Shown here piece after piece: positions 20,174-28,914 of a stretch of 64,000 nucleotides of DNA. The notes below the pieces were generated by a model, which saw nothing but the letters and a program-made list of their open reading frames with translations, was not told the DNA's origin and ran no database searches. The position numbers were made by a program, and so were the translations under genes. This stretch comes from Methanomassiliicoccus sp. GTDB lineage: Archaea > Thermoplasmatota > Thermoplasmata > Methanomassiliicoccales > Methanomassiliicoccaceae. The stretch spans positions 96,046-160,045 of the forward strand of contig JAWQJJ010000008.1 of assembly GCA_033485155.1 (NCBI GenBank), in the 5' to 3' direction. The number at the start of each line of letters is the position of its first letter. The stretch's first letter is position 1.

Positions 20174-20548
20174 TTAAGCGGTCGCGCTCCCTGCCTGAAG
20201 GGCCCTGTGGCGCTCCACGGCCTCCCTGCCCCAGGCGATGAGCGGCATGTACTCCACGAGAGGGAAGGATAGGCGCTCCGGAAGTTCGCGAAAGGCCTTC
20301 CACTCCATCTCTCCCGATGGCGCCGGCCCGCCCAGCTCCCCGGCAAAGACACTGACCCCTTCGACGTCGGTGGAGGCGACGGCCACGAACTCCCACCCGA
20401 CCTCTTCCCGGAACTCCCGCACCATCGCCTGCAGGTCGGACTCGCCTTCCTCGATCTTCCCGCCCGGCATCTCCCATCCGCCCCGGCGGGGATTGAACAC
20501 CATGATGAACTCCTCGCCGCGGAACGCTATGCCGTAAACGTATCTCAT
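20174..20548 (-). CDS. Nudix hydrolase
   Basis: 124 residues with a complete Nudix box, GGKIEEGESDLQAMVREF followed by REEVGW. It would hydrolyse a nucleoside diphosphate derivative; the substrate is unknown. It overlaps the fibrillarin stop by 4 bp (ATGA). Confidence 0.9.
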   Translation of the reverse strand: MRYVYGIAFRGEEFIMVFNPRRGGWEMPGGKIEEGESDLQAMVREFREEVGWEFVAVASTDVEGVSVFAGELGGPAPSGEMEWKAFRELPERLSFPLVEYMPLIAWGREAVERHRALQAGSATA

Positions 20549-21213
20549 GGCGAAGTCACCGCAATCATGGCATGGTCCTTCTCCATGGGGTCGAGGCGCA
20601 CGACCTCCCGAACCTTGAGCCCGCCAGCCTGGAGCTGGCGTCTCGCTTCCTCGTAGATCCTCAGGGGATCCTGGGTGACGTCCTCGGAGCGGGACTTGAT
20701 CACCAGCAACCCGCTCCGGGCGGCGAAGGCCTTGAAGTTCTTGAGAAAGATCTGCGCTTGGCCCTTCTGGGCGATGTCCTGGTAAACTAAGTCCACCCCG
20801 GACACCCCGAAGGAGTACTCCTGGGGCTTGGTAGCATCGGCAAGGAAGGGCACCATGTTGGGCCGCGTCTCACACACCGGCACCAGGTCGCGGAAGGAAC
20901 GAGGGGAGATCTCCACGCAGTACACCGTGCCCTGGGTCACGATATCCGCCACGTGGCTGGCGGTCGTACCGCTGGCCGCACCGAGGTAAAGGACCCCGGA
21001 GTCCGGACGGAAGGGGAAATACTTCCCGCCGGAGCGGATGTAGGCGGACAGCTTGCTCCGCGTCGGCACCCATTCCCGATACTCAGCCCCGTTCCAGGGG
21101 ACGAGCTTCTCGCCGTAGACCGCCTTGCCCGGAGCGGAGTTCCTGGTGTACAGCCGCTCACCGTCGGTGAAGACGCCCTCGAACCCGGCGGGGTGCATCT
21201 CGTAATCGCTCAT
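20545..21213 (-). CDS. flpA: Fibrillarin-like rRNA/tRNA 2'-O-methyltransferase
   Basis: This is the catalytic subunit of box C/D RNP. Starting at ATG 21213 (MSDYEMHPAGFEGVF), it has 222 residues, normal for archaea. The SAM site reads VLYLGAASGTTASHVAD, and VDLVYQDIAQKGQ and LVIKSRS follow. The open frame extends 49 codons upstream without homology or ribosome site. nop5, often adjacent in archaea, is not in this window. Confidence 0.95.
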   Translation of the reverse strand: MSDYEMHPAGFEGVFTDGERLYTRNSAPGKAVYGEKLVPWNGAEYREWVPTRSKLSAYIRSGGKYFPFRPDSGVLYLGAASGTTASHVADIVTQGTVYCVEISPRSFRDLVPVCETRPNMVPFLADATKPQEYSFGVSGVDLVYQDIAQKGQAQIFLKNFKAFAARSGLLVIKSRSEDVTQDPLRIYEEARRQLQAGGLKVREVVRLDPMEKDHAMIAVTSP

Positions 21214-21416
21214 CGATACGATGGAACGCACCGCCGAATAAATAGATGAGGGGAGAGCCGAAGCCGCCAACAAGCCTAGCGACCGACAGGCATCGGGATC
21301 AGGGAGATTATGCGAATCCCAGGCCTCAAGGCCACCCAGCATCCGATCAACGGGCCGCATGCCAAGCCGTTGGGCTGGTAGCCGATACTAACATCGTCAG
21401 GCCTCGCGGCCATGGC

Positions 21417-21782
21417 CTACTGGGTTCCGCTGCCGTAGCCGTTCTTCAGCTCGATCCTCCGGGGATTCTCCTGTGCGAAGTCCAGAGTACCATCGCGGAC
21501 CTCCACCGTCCTCCCTCTGATGGGGGTCTTGAAGGGGATCTCGAAGTTCAGCATGTTGCCGTCGAAGGCCGCGTCCGCCTCCTCGATGTTCACCGGGTGA
21601 GCTAGGAAGTAGCAACCAGCAATGACCGCGTCCTCCCTATCCGCGTGAACGCAGAAGCTGCTCTCGGTGACCTCCAGCTCGATCCCCTCCCGCTTCACAC
21701 CTGGCAGTCCGATCTGGATCTTGTATCTCTCCCGATCATGGTCGATGGTCACCAGAGGAGCCATCAAAGGTCTGTTCTCCAT
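21417..21782 (-). CDS. Hsp20/alpha-crystallin family protein
   Basis: 121 residues with an alpha-crystallin-like beta sandwich: YKIQIGLPGVKREGIELEV then LNFEIPFKTPI. It is a likely small chaperone-like protein. The N- and C-terminal arms are short and the usual IxI tail motif is not obvious, so oligomerisation may differ. Confidence 0.75.
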   Translation of the reverse strand: MENRPLMAPLVTIDHDRERYKIQIGLPGVKREGIELEVTESSFCVHADREDAVIAGCYFLAHPVNIEEADAAFDGNMLNFEIPFKTPIRGRTVEVRDGTLDFAQENPRRIELKNGYGSGTQ

Positions 21783-21873
21783 CTTGTTCGCCCTCGTTCC
21801 GTTCTACGTAACGCCCAGCATAAAACCATTTTGCCACACTAGATAATTAAGGGGGCGGTGCGATACACCGGCG

Positions 21874-22647
21874 ATGCTGAGGGAACTGGAGCAGATAGCC
21901 TATCTTGTCAGGGACGCGGTCAGATCGCTCCCCAAGGACTTCGACCGAGGGGAGGAGCTGTACATCGGAGCGGACGGCACGCCCACCTCGAGCATCGACA
22001 AGGTCGCCGAGGACGTCATCCTGAAAGCCGTCGAGGAGAGGAGCCTTCCGGTGAACGTGCTCAGCGAGGAGGTCGGCCTGGTGGACCGCGGGTACGAGGA
22101 CACCCTGGTGGTGGACCCCATCGACGGCACGCACAACTCTACGATGAACGTCCCGATGTACAGCGTATCCCTGGCGGTCGGCCGGCGGTCGCTGCTCGGC
22201 GTGGAGCACGCCGTCCTGCTGGACCTGGTGACCGGGGCGCTGTTCAAAGCCAGCCGTGGCCAGGGTGCCACCCTGGACGGCGATCCGATCTCGGTCCGTA
22301 GGTTCGAGACCGCGGAGCCGGCCATGCTCTTCTACCTTGGCCGCTTCGTTCACCCCCACACCTTCGAGCTGGTCAAACGCTCCTCGAGGGTCAGAGCCAT
22401 AGGCTGCGCGTCGCTGGAGATGGCCCTGGTGGCGCAAGGGTGCTTCGATGCCTACTACTTCAATGCCGAGGCGTACGAGAAAGGCATCCGGATTGTGGAC
22501 ATCGCCGCTAGTGCGCTCCTCCTGAGGGAGGCCGGTGGGGAGATCGTGGACCTTGACGGCAAGGTCCTGGACATGCCCTTCGAGCTGGCGGCCAGGAGCA
22601 ATTTCCTGGCCTACGGGGACAAGAGGGCCAAGGAGGTGCTATTGTGA
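21874..22647 (+). CDS. Inositol monophosphatase/FBPase-family phosphatase
   Basis: 257 residues with the Li+-sensitive phosphatase motif VVDPIDGTHNS (metal-binding Asp/Asp) and a C-terminal GIRIVDIAASALLLREAGG. Archaeal members hydrolyse inositol-1-phosphate and often fructose-1,6-bisphosphate. It overlaps nadK by 4 bp (GTGA). In Methanocaldococcus the two activities are fused in one protein; here they are separate, coupled genes. Confidence 0.9.
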   Translation: MLRELEQIAYLVRDAVRSLPKDFDRGEELYIGADGTPTSSIDKVAEDVILKAVEERSLPVNVLSEEVGLVDRGYEDTLVVDPIDGTHNSTMNVPMYSVSLAVGRRSLLGVEHAVLLDLVTGALFKASRGQGATLDGDPISVRRFETAEPAMLFYLGRFVHPHTFELVKRSSRVRAIGCASLEMALVAQGCFDAYYFNAEAYEKGIRIVDIAASALLLREAGGEIVDLDGKVLDMPFELAARSNFLAYGDKRAKEVLL

Positions 22648-23450
22648 GGATCGGTCTCACGGCGAATTCGGAGATACCCGAAGCCATCAGGGTCAGCAGA
22701 CAGGTGCTCAGCGAGCTGGAGGGCCAGGACATCGTCCTGGAATCCGGCCTGGCCCGGCTGTTCGGCCGGCCGGGGATGCCCATAGAGGACATGGACATCG
22801 ACGTCCTGGTCACGGTGGGAGGGGACGGAACGATCCTCCGTTCCCTGCAGCGCACCGATGCCCCCATCCTGGGGGTGAACGCCGGGGCCCTGGGCTTCCT
22901 GACCGAGATCACCGAGGAAGGCCTCAGGACCGGCCTCCACCGCCTGCTCTCCGGTGATTACTTCATCGAGGACCGGGCCAAGCTGGCGACCAAGGTGGGG
23001 AACGAGAGGCTGTACGACGCGACCAACGAGGCCGCGGTGCACACCGCCCACATCGCCAAGATCCGTCATTTCAATGTGTACGTCGACGATCAGCTGGCCA
23101 TGGACGTCCGGTCCGATGGGATCATCGTCGCCACCTCGACCGGCTCGACCTGCTACGCCATGTCGGTAGGCGGACCGATTATCGACCCCCGGGTGGAAGC
23201 CTTCCTCATCGCACCGATGGCGCCGTTCAAGTTCGCCACCCGCCCCCTGGTGGTGCCGGCATCCTCGCACGTGCGCTTGGAACTGGCACGGCCGAAACCG
23301 TGCCTGTGCGTCATCGACGGCCAGCAGGAGAGGCCGATGGAGGGAGATGAGATGACCGAGTTCTGCCTGGCCGAACGGAAGAGCCGCTTCGTACGCATGG
23401 AGAGGAACTTCTACCCCCGGCTCCGAGAGAAGCTGGTGTGTTCCCCTTGA
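22644..23450 (+). CDS. nadK: NAD kinase
   Basis: 268 residues with VTVGGDGTILRSLQ (GGDGT), NAGALGFLTEI, ATNEAAVHT (NE motif) and STGSTCYAMSVGGP. It phosphorylates NAD to NADP. GTG start at 22644. The C-terminal part IDGQQERPM is typical. Confidence 0.95.
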   Translation: MRIGLTANSEIPEAIRVSRQVLSELEGQDIVLESGLARLFGRPGMPIEDMDIDVLVTVGGDGTILRSLQRTDAPILGVNAGALGFLTEITEEGLRTGLHRLLSGDYFIEDRAKLATKVGNERLYDATNEAAVHTAHIAKIRHFNVYVDDQLAMDVRSDGIIVATSTGSTCYAMSVGGPIIDPRVEAFLIAPMAPFKFATRPLVVPASSHVRLELARPKPCLCVIDGQQERPMEGDEMTEFCLAERKSRFVRMERNFYPRLREKLVCSP

Positions 23451-23833
23451 CCGAACGCAGAAAGGTGTGGGGCATCGACCCCGATGTCCTGGAGATGGTC
23501 AACGAGGCCGCTAAGGAATCGTTGCCCAACGAGTTCGTGGCTGCCCTGAGGGCTGAGAATGGGGTCATCACCGAGATCCTCCTCTTTCCCGGTAGCTACT
23601 CCAACGAGCACTCCGCGTTCATGCAACTGCACATGCTGCCCATCGACCTGAGCGTGGTCGGCACGGTTCACTCCCATCCCGGGCCGTCGAACCGGCCCTC
23701 GGACGCCGATCTGCACCTGTTCGGCAACTTCGGCAACACCCATATCATCACCTGCCTGCCGTTCGATAAGCGCTCTTGGAGAGCGTATGACCGGAACGGT
23801 AGGGAGGTGGGGTTGGAGGTCGTGGACCTCTAG
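23447..23833 (+). CDS. JAMM/MPN-domain metalloprotease-like protein
   Basis: JAMM signature: a Glu in NEFVAAL, then HSHPGPSNRPSDAD (HxHPx7-8SxxD). Archaeal members can cleave ubiquitin-like SAMP conjugates; the substrate here is unknown. TTG at 23447 overlaps the nadK stop, and GTG 23438 is an alternative. The stop is UAG and shares CTAG with the convergent gene's UAG. Confidence 0.88.
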   Translation: MTERRKVWGIDPDVLEMVNEAAKESLPNEFVAALRAENGVITEILLFPGSYSNEHSAFMQLHMLPIDLSVVGTVHSHPGPSNRPSDADLHLFGNFGNTHIITCLPFDKRSWRAYDRNGREVGLEVVDL

Positions 23834-25056
23834 AGTACCCTACTTCCCGGCCCCACGTTCCCCCGGACCACCGCACCCGGTCCGATGAGGGAGTTCTCGA
23901 AGATGATGGTCCCCGGGTCGATCATGGCGTTGATGCCGGTCTTGACATCATCTCCCATGATCACTCCGAGCTTGCGCCGGCCAGAGTTGATCAGCTGGCC
24001 CTTGAACGTCACCTTCACCGTCCGATCGTCGAACCTCAGGTTCGCCACCTTGGTTCCCGCCCCGAAGTTACAGCGCTCCCCGATGAGGCTGTCGCCCACG
24101 TAGTTGTGGTGGGGCACGTGGGTCTTGGCCATGATGATGGAGTTCTTCACCTCCACCGCCGCCCCGACCTTGACCCCTGGTCCCAGGCAGGTGGACGGGC
24201 GGATGTAGCAGTTGGGGCCGATGTCGCAGCCCTCCGAGATGTATACTGGGCCCTCGATGTACGCCCCGCTCCTCACCAGGGCGCCCTTCTCCACGATCAC
24301 CTCGCCCTTAAGAACCGCTCCCGGCTCGACCGTCCCGTCGATCCTCCGCTTGAGCTTGGACATCAGGATCTCGTTCGCCTCCAGGAGGTCCCACGGTCGA
24401 CCGACGTCCATCCATCCCTCGGTGAGCTTTTCGACATAGACGTTGCTCTCCGCCGCCAGCGAGTTCAGGGTATCAGTGATCTCGTACTCCCCGCGCACCG
24501 ACTTGGGGGTGGCCCGGATGCGGGCGAATATCTCGGGATTGAAGACGAAGGCCCCGGCGTTGATGAGGTTGGTCGGCGGGACCTCGGGCTTCTCGTGGAT
24601 CTTCTGCAACCGTTCGCCGTGCACTTCCAGCACCCCGAACCTCTGAGGATCGGACACCGTTACCGCACCCATGACCGTGGAGTTCGTTTCCTTGAACTTC
24701 TCCAGCATGCAACCGAGGTCCTCCCGGAACATGATCACGTCACCGTTCAAGCACATGAACGGCTCGTTGATCGAGCCCTCGGCGCAACCGATGGCATGGG
24801 CTGTACCCATTCTCTCCTTCTGCTCCAGATACTTGATGTTCAGTCCCAGCCGGGAGCCGTCGCCGTAGTATTCCTTGATCTTGTTGGCCTTCCACCCAAC
24901 CAGGATATAGATGTCCTTGATGCCCAGTTCCCCCAGTGCCTCCAGCACGTGGGACATGAACGGGCGGCCTGCCACCAGCAGCAGCGGTTTGGGAATATTG
25001 GAAGTAAGGGGCCGTAGCCTCGTCCCCTCTCCCGCGGCCAGCACCAGGGCCTTCAT
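23830..25056 (-). CDS. Sugar-1-phosphate nucleotidylyltransferase/acetyltransferase (archaeal GlmU type)
   Basis: The N-terminal nucleotidyltransferase domain has KALVLAAGEGTRLRPLT, MCLNGDVIM and EKPEVPPTN. The C-terminal left-handed beta-helix has hexapeptide repeats (VEPGAVLKGEVIVEKGALV and on). With the downstream half of the GlmM-GlmU pathway it would make UDP-GlcNAc for glycans. ATG at 25056 overlaps the mutase stop (ATGA). It ends in UAG. Confidence 0.9.
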   Translation of the reverse strand: MKALVLAAGEGTRLRPLTSNIPKPLLLVAGRPFMSHVLEALGELGIKDIYILVGWKANKIKEYYGDGSRLGLNIKYLEQKERMGTAHAIGCAEGSINEPFMCLNGDVIMFREDLGCMLEKFKETNSTVMGAVTVSDPQRFGVLEVHGERLQKIHEKPEVPPTNLINAGAFVFNPEIFARIRATPKSVRGEYEITDTLNSLAAESNVYVEKLTEGWMDVGRPWDLLEANEILMSKLKRRIDGTVEPGAVLKGEVIVEKGALVRSGAYIEGPVYISEGCDIGPNCYIRPSTCLGPGVKVGAAVEVKNSIIMAKTHVPHHNYVGDSLIGERCNFGAGTKVANLRFDDRTVKVTFKGQLINSGRRKLGVIMGDDVKTGINAMIDPGTIIFENSLIGPGAVVRGNVGPGSRVL

Positions 25057-26363
25057 TTCAGGCACCTCCCGACCATCCTGGTAGAGAGCTCCGCGAGCCT
25101 CTCCAGCTCCTTTTCATCCCTAGCCTCCACGGTGACCCTGAGCTTGGGCTCGGTGCCCGAGAGGCGCACGAGGAACCAGCCATCTGGATACTCCGCCCGG
25201 TAGCCGTCCAGGGTGAGCAGCTTCTCGCAGTCCAGGCCCTGGGACTCCTCTCTGAGGCGGTTCTCGACCTCGGAGCGCTTGCGGGCCTCGAACTTATGGG
25301 ACGACCTCCGCACCGGGTATGAGGGCAAGGCATCGATCATCGTCGAGAGGCGGTCCTCCGAGGCCATCTTGGCCAACAAGGCTCCGGCGTACACGCCGTC
25401 GGGGCAGAACGTTTCCTGAGGGAATATGTAAGTTCCTGATGGCTCCCCCCCGAACTCCAGGCCACTGCTCTTCAACGCTTCGGCTACGTATACATCGCCG
25501 ACCTTGCACCTCACGACCTGGCCAGAGATGTCGTCCAGGACCATGGAGGCGTCCATGGGGGCGACGACGCCTCTGACCTTCAGGTAGGTGGCGAACAGGG
25601 CGATCAGGCGGTCCCCGTCGATGAATCGCCCCTTGTCGTCGACCGCCACCATGCGGTCCCCATCACCATCGTGGGCTATGCCCAGATCGGCCCCCTTGCT
25701 CATCACCAGCTCCTTTAGGTCGTACAGCTGGTCCTCGGTCGGCTCCGGGGTGCGTCCGGGAAAGTGGCCGTCGGCCTGGCAGTTTAGGGAGGTCACTCCG
25801 CAGCCCAGCGTCCTCAGGGTGAGAGGGCTGACCTCGAAGGTAGCCCCGCAGCCGCAATCGAGCACGACCCTGGAGGTCGCCGCACCGATCGAGGCGGTGA
25901 TCGCATCCACGTGTCGCCGCACCGCCCCCTCCAGCCTGTGACAGGACCCGACATGGCGCCATCCCTTGGGCTCGTATGAATGGTTGATGATCCTGTTTTC
26001 CACCTCGTTCATCTGTACTGTATCGAAGGCCGAACCGTCTGGATTCCACATCTTCACCCCGTTGTATGGTGATGGATTATGGGACGCCGTGACCATTAGG
26101 CCGCAATCGAACTCCGAGGCCGCTCTGGCGAGGGTAGGCGTGGACACCATCCCGGCATCGTGGACCTCCGCGCCCAGGGACGTCGCTCCGGCGATGAGGG
26201 CCTGGGCCACCATCGGGCCGCTGGTCCTCGTGTCCCGACCGAGAACGATGCTCCTGTGTAGGCTTCCTACGGCCTCACTGATGTTTACCGCCAGGTCAAC
26301 GGTGAAATCCTGACCCACCACGCCTCTGATGCCCGATGAACCGAACAAGGACATAAGTTCCAA
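25053..26363 (-). CDS. Phosphoglucosamine/phosphohexose mutase (GlmM-like)
   Basis: 436-residue alpha-D-phosphohexomutase with phosphoserine loop MVTASHNPSPYNG, metal loop AHDGDGDRM, sugar-binding GGEPSGTYIFP and phosphate-binding RLSGTEPKLRV. The start is MELMSLFGSSGIRG or Met4. Coupling to the GlmU-type enzyme suggests it interconverts glucosamine-6- and -1-phosphate. Confidence 0.92.
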   Translation of the reverse strand: MELMSLFGSSGIRGVVGQDFTVDLAVNISEAVGSLHRSIVLGRDTRTSGPMVAQALIAGATSLGAEVHDAGMVSTPTLARAASEFDCGLMVTASHNPSPYNGVKMWNPDGSAFDTVQMNEVENRIINHSYEPKGWRHVGSCHRLEGAVRRHVDAITASIGAATSRVVLDCGCGATFEVSPLTLRTLGCGVTSLNCQADGHFPGRTPEPTEDQLYDLKELVMSKGADLGIAHDGDGDRMVAVDDKGRFIDGDRLIALFATYLKVRGVVAPMDASMVLDDISGQVVRCKVGDVYVAEALKSSGLEFGGEPSGTYIFPQETFCPDGVYAGALLAKMASEDRLSTMIDALPSYPVRRSSHKFEARKRSEVENRLREESQGLDCEKLLTLDGYRAEYPDGWFLVRLSGTEPKLRVTVEARDEKELERLAELSTRMVGRCLK

Positions 26364-26607
26364 CCATCACGAGAATACAGTTCATCAATAAATGTATTGA
26401 TGACCAATTTATCGGTTACCATTTTTTAGAGTAGAGGGCCAGTCAAGAACGGCTATCTACCATAAATAGCGTTAATAACCTACTTTTTCGCACCTTTTTG
26501 GAGACTGGCTATGAAGGTTTATAGGATAAATATTATATATGAAACTGGGCCATTACTATCTGGGTCGAATGGTTACCATCGCCCCTATGAACACTGGAGG
26601 GAAATCA

Positions 26608-26829
26608 TTGGTCATGGAGCAGATCAACGTCGATAAGGCCAAGGAAATCGCGAAGAAGAAAGGTCTTAAGCCCGGCCGGGTGAAGGGAACGAACGGGATC
26701 CAGTTCACCAAGGGTTCCAACGACCGCCTGGAAATCATTCCCTGGGACGAGTTCGAGAAGACCCTCAAGACCCGCGGTCTCGGTGTCTTCGAGAGCGGCG
26801 GCTGGATGAAGATCATGAAGAAGGGCTGA
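26608..26829 (+). CDS. 73-residue hypothetical protein
   Basis: A small basic protein (INVDKAKEIAKKKGLKPG, VKGTNGIQFTKGSNDRLEII) with a wHTH- or SH3-like size. TTG at 26608 has GGAGGG upstream at six nt; ATG 26614 is possible, and the open frame extends to 26539. It converges on the phosphoesterase gene. Family not recognised. Confidence 0.65.
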   Translation: MVMEQINVDKAKEIAKKKGLKPGRVKGTNGIQFTKGSNDRLEIIPWDEFEKTLKTRGLGVFESGGWMKIMKKG

Positions 26830-26863
26830 AACCCTTCTCATCAAACCTCTTCCTGTAGTTTTA

Positions 26864-27319
26864 TTAACGCATTCTCATCACGAGCCAGTTCTTCTTTGAA
26901 CCTTCCTTGCCCTTGAACTTGATCAGAGCGTAGGTTCCATTGAGCTTCTGGCCATCAAGCTTGACGACGATCTTACTGCTCGTTCTTTCCAGCAGCTCGT
27001 ACGGCCCGCGGTCGAAGAGCCGGACCTCCCCGGCTCCGTACTCGCCCGCGGGGATCGTACCCTCGAAGCCGCCGTAGGCCACCGGATGATCTTCGGTCTG
27101 CACCGCCAGCCGTTTGACCTTCGGCTCCTCGGGCATCAGCTTGGGGACTGCCCAGCTCTTCAAGGTCCCGTCCATGAGCAGACGGAAGTCATGGTGGTGG
27201 GAGGATGCATGATGATCCTGGACGACGAAGAACGGTGCCATATACTCCTCCTCGCCGACAGGCTCCGGGGTCCTGGTAAAGTCCCGCTTCTCCTTGTATT
27301 CCTGCAGCCTCTCCTTCAT
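26864..27319 (-). CDS. DNA ligase D-type 3'-phosphoesterase (PE) domain protein
   Basis: A stand-alone PE domain of 151 residues: FFVVQDHHASSHHHDFRLLM (the His/Asp metal site), LKSWAVPKLMPEEP, EDHPVAYGGFEG and IPAGEYGAGEV. Such enzymes trim 3'-phosphates or ribonucleotides at DNA ends. The gene overlaps ppx by 4 bp and is last in the polyphosphate operon, an unusual setting for a repair enzyme. Confidence 0.9.
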   Translation of the reverse strand: MKERLQEYKEKRDFTRTPEPVGEEEYMAPFFVVQDHHASSHHHDFRLLMDGTLKSWAVPKLMPEEPKVKRLAVQTEDHPVAYGGFEGTIPAGEYGAGEVRLFDRGPYELLERTSSKIVVKLDGQKLNGTYALIKFKGKEGSKKNWLVMRMR

Positions 27320-28914
27320 GTGGTCCAGGAAGGACCGGCGAGGCCATAATCGTTGCGAGGCCCCTTGACCTCGACGCTCAGGTCGCGGTCGAAGGCCTGC
27401 TTAAACGCCTTGACGTGGTTCTCTACCCCCCATACCTCCAGCGACACATCCGCATCGGAAGTGACCTCCAGGACCACGGCGTTCTTACTCCCCTTCTTGA
27501 ACTGCACCGATGAGACCAGGTTGGCGTGGCTGCGGTCGAGCGTTTCCGCCAGGCGAAGGAAGGTAGACATGATTATGATCTTCTGCTGGGTCTTCTCGTC
27601 CAGTTCCTGCAGGGTGGGGTCCTTGCGCCGGGGGGGCCGTTTGCGATGGTAGCGGACCAGGTTGGCCATGGTCGCCAGCTCCCGACCTTCGAAGCCCAGC
27701 AGGTCGGCGTTCCTGACGATGTAGTAGGAGTGGGCGTGGTGGTTGTTGAATGAGATGAAGTCCCCCACGTCGTGGAGGAACGATGCGTGCCTCAGCAGCT
27801 CTCGGTCCTTCTTGCTGAGGTCATGCAGGCCGATGGCCTGGGCGCTGTCGAACAGCTCGAGGGCGATCCTGGTAACGGTGCGGGCATGGCCCTCGTCGAT
27901 GTTGCAAGAGCGGCCAAGCTGAAGCACGCTGGTGTCCCTGATCGACAGCCCCTCCGCATGGGGGTATCCCTCGATGCCCGACAGGTAGTCGACCAGCAGC
28001 CCGTTGAGGACCCCTCGCTCGCTTATAGTCAGCTCCTCTACCTTGAGGTCCTCCATGAAAGCCTCCAGAATGGCCGCCCCTCCCAGGATGATGTCCGCCC
28101 GCTCGGGATTGATGCCCGGGACCAGCTTCCTCTGCTCCAGGGTCATGGCCCGCATCATCGCCGTCAGCTTCTTGAGATGAGCCATACGAAGGATGCCCGG
28201 TTTACCGCCGTAGGCCCGCGCGGCCATCTCCGCCAGGTTCATGATGGTTCCCGAGCTCCCCACCGCCAGGTCGAACTTACGCTTGGAGATGGCCTTGACC
28301 GTGTGGACCATCTCGCTGCGCGCATGACGTTTCATCTTGTTGTACACCGAGTCCTCGATGGGGCCCTTGTACCCGTCTGGAAGGAACGCCGCGGTGGTGC
28401 GGATGGCCCCCAGCTTCAGGCTGTCCAGGAACGAATGGCCGTTCTGATCCCCGACGATCACCTCGGTGCTCCCCCCGCCGATGTCGACGAACAGCGCCGT
28501 CCGCGCTCCCAGGTCGATCGCCGATCTCACACCCTGGAAGATCAATCGAGCCTCCTCCTTGCCGGAGATGATGCCCAGGTCGATCCCCGCCTCCTCCTTC
28601 ATTCGTTCCACCAGCGTCCCCTGGTTGCTCGCCTCCCGAGCGGCCGAGGTGGCGACGGCGATGATCTCGTCGGCGCCGTAGGTCCGGGACAGCTCGGCGA
28701 ATTTGGTGCAGACATGGACCGCTCGGTCCATGGCCTCCCGGCGTAGGGTTCGGTCGACGAACTCCTTCTCGCCCAGGCGCACGACCTCCTTTTCCTGAGT
28801 CATCACTGTGTATGAGCAATTGGGGTTCAGGCGGACGACCAGGAGGCGGACGGAATTGGTCCCCAAGTCGATGAAGGCGACCACATGGCCGGTGCGGGGG
28901 TTCCAGCCGTTCAT
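27316..28914 (-). CDS. ppx: Exopolyphosphatase/GppA-family phosphatase
   Basis: ASKHA-fold N-terminal half with VVAFIDLGTNSVRLLVV, FVDIGGGSTEVIVG and VGSSGTIMNLAE, then a C-terminal HD-like domain (LLRHASFLHDVGDFISFNNHHAH). 532 residues from ATG 28914; a 43-codon upstream extension is only open frame. It degrades polyphosphate or pppGpp. It overlaps the CHAD fusion by 4 bp. Confidence 0.93.
   Translation of the reverse strand: MNGWNPRTGHVVAFIDLGTNSVRLLVVRLNPNCSYTVMTQEKEVVRLGEKEFVDRTLRREAMDRAVHVCTKFAELSRTYGADEIIAVATSAAREASNQGTLVERMKEEAGIDLGIISGKEEARLIFQGVRSAIDLGARTALFVDIGGGSTEVIVGDQNGHSFLDSLKLGAIRTTAAFLPDGYKGPIEDSVYNKMKRHARSEMVHTVKAISKRKFDLAVGSSGTIMNLAEMAARAYGGKPGILRMAHLKKLTAMMRAMTLEQRKLVPGINPERADIILGGAAILEAFMEDLKVEELTISERGVLNGLLVDYLSGIEGYPHAEGLSIRDTSVLQLGRSCNIDEGHARTVTRIALELFDSAQAIGLHDLSKKDRELLRHASFLHDVGDFISFNNHHAHSYYIVRNADLLGFEGRELATMANLVRYHRKRPPRRKDPTLQELDEKTQQKIIIMSTFLRLAETLDRSHANLVSSVQFKKGSKNAVVLEVTSDADVSLEVWGVENHVKAFKQAFDRDLSVEVKGPRNDYGLAGPSWTT

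Noticed and set aside
20545..21360. Longer fibrillarin start at 21360 and longer ppx start at 29043
   Set aside because: Extra N-terminal residues are low-complexity open frame without family similarity; the inner ATGs fit family length and gene overlaps.
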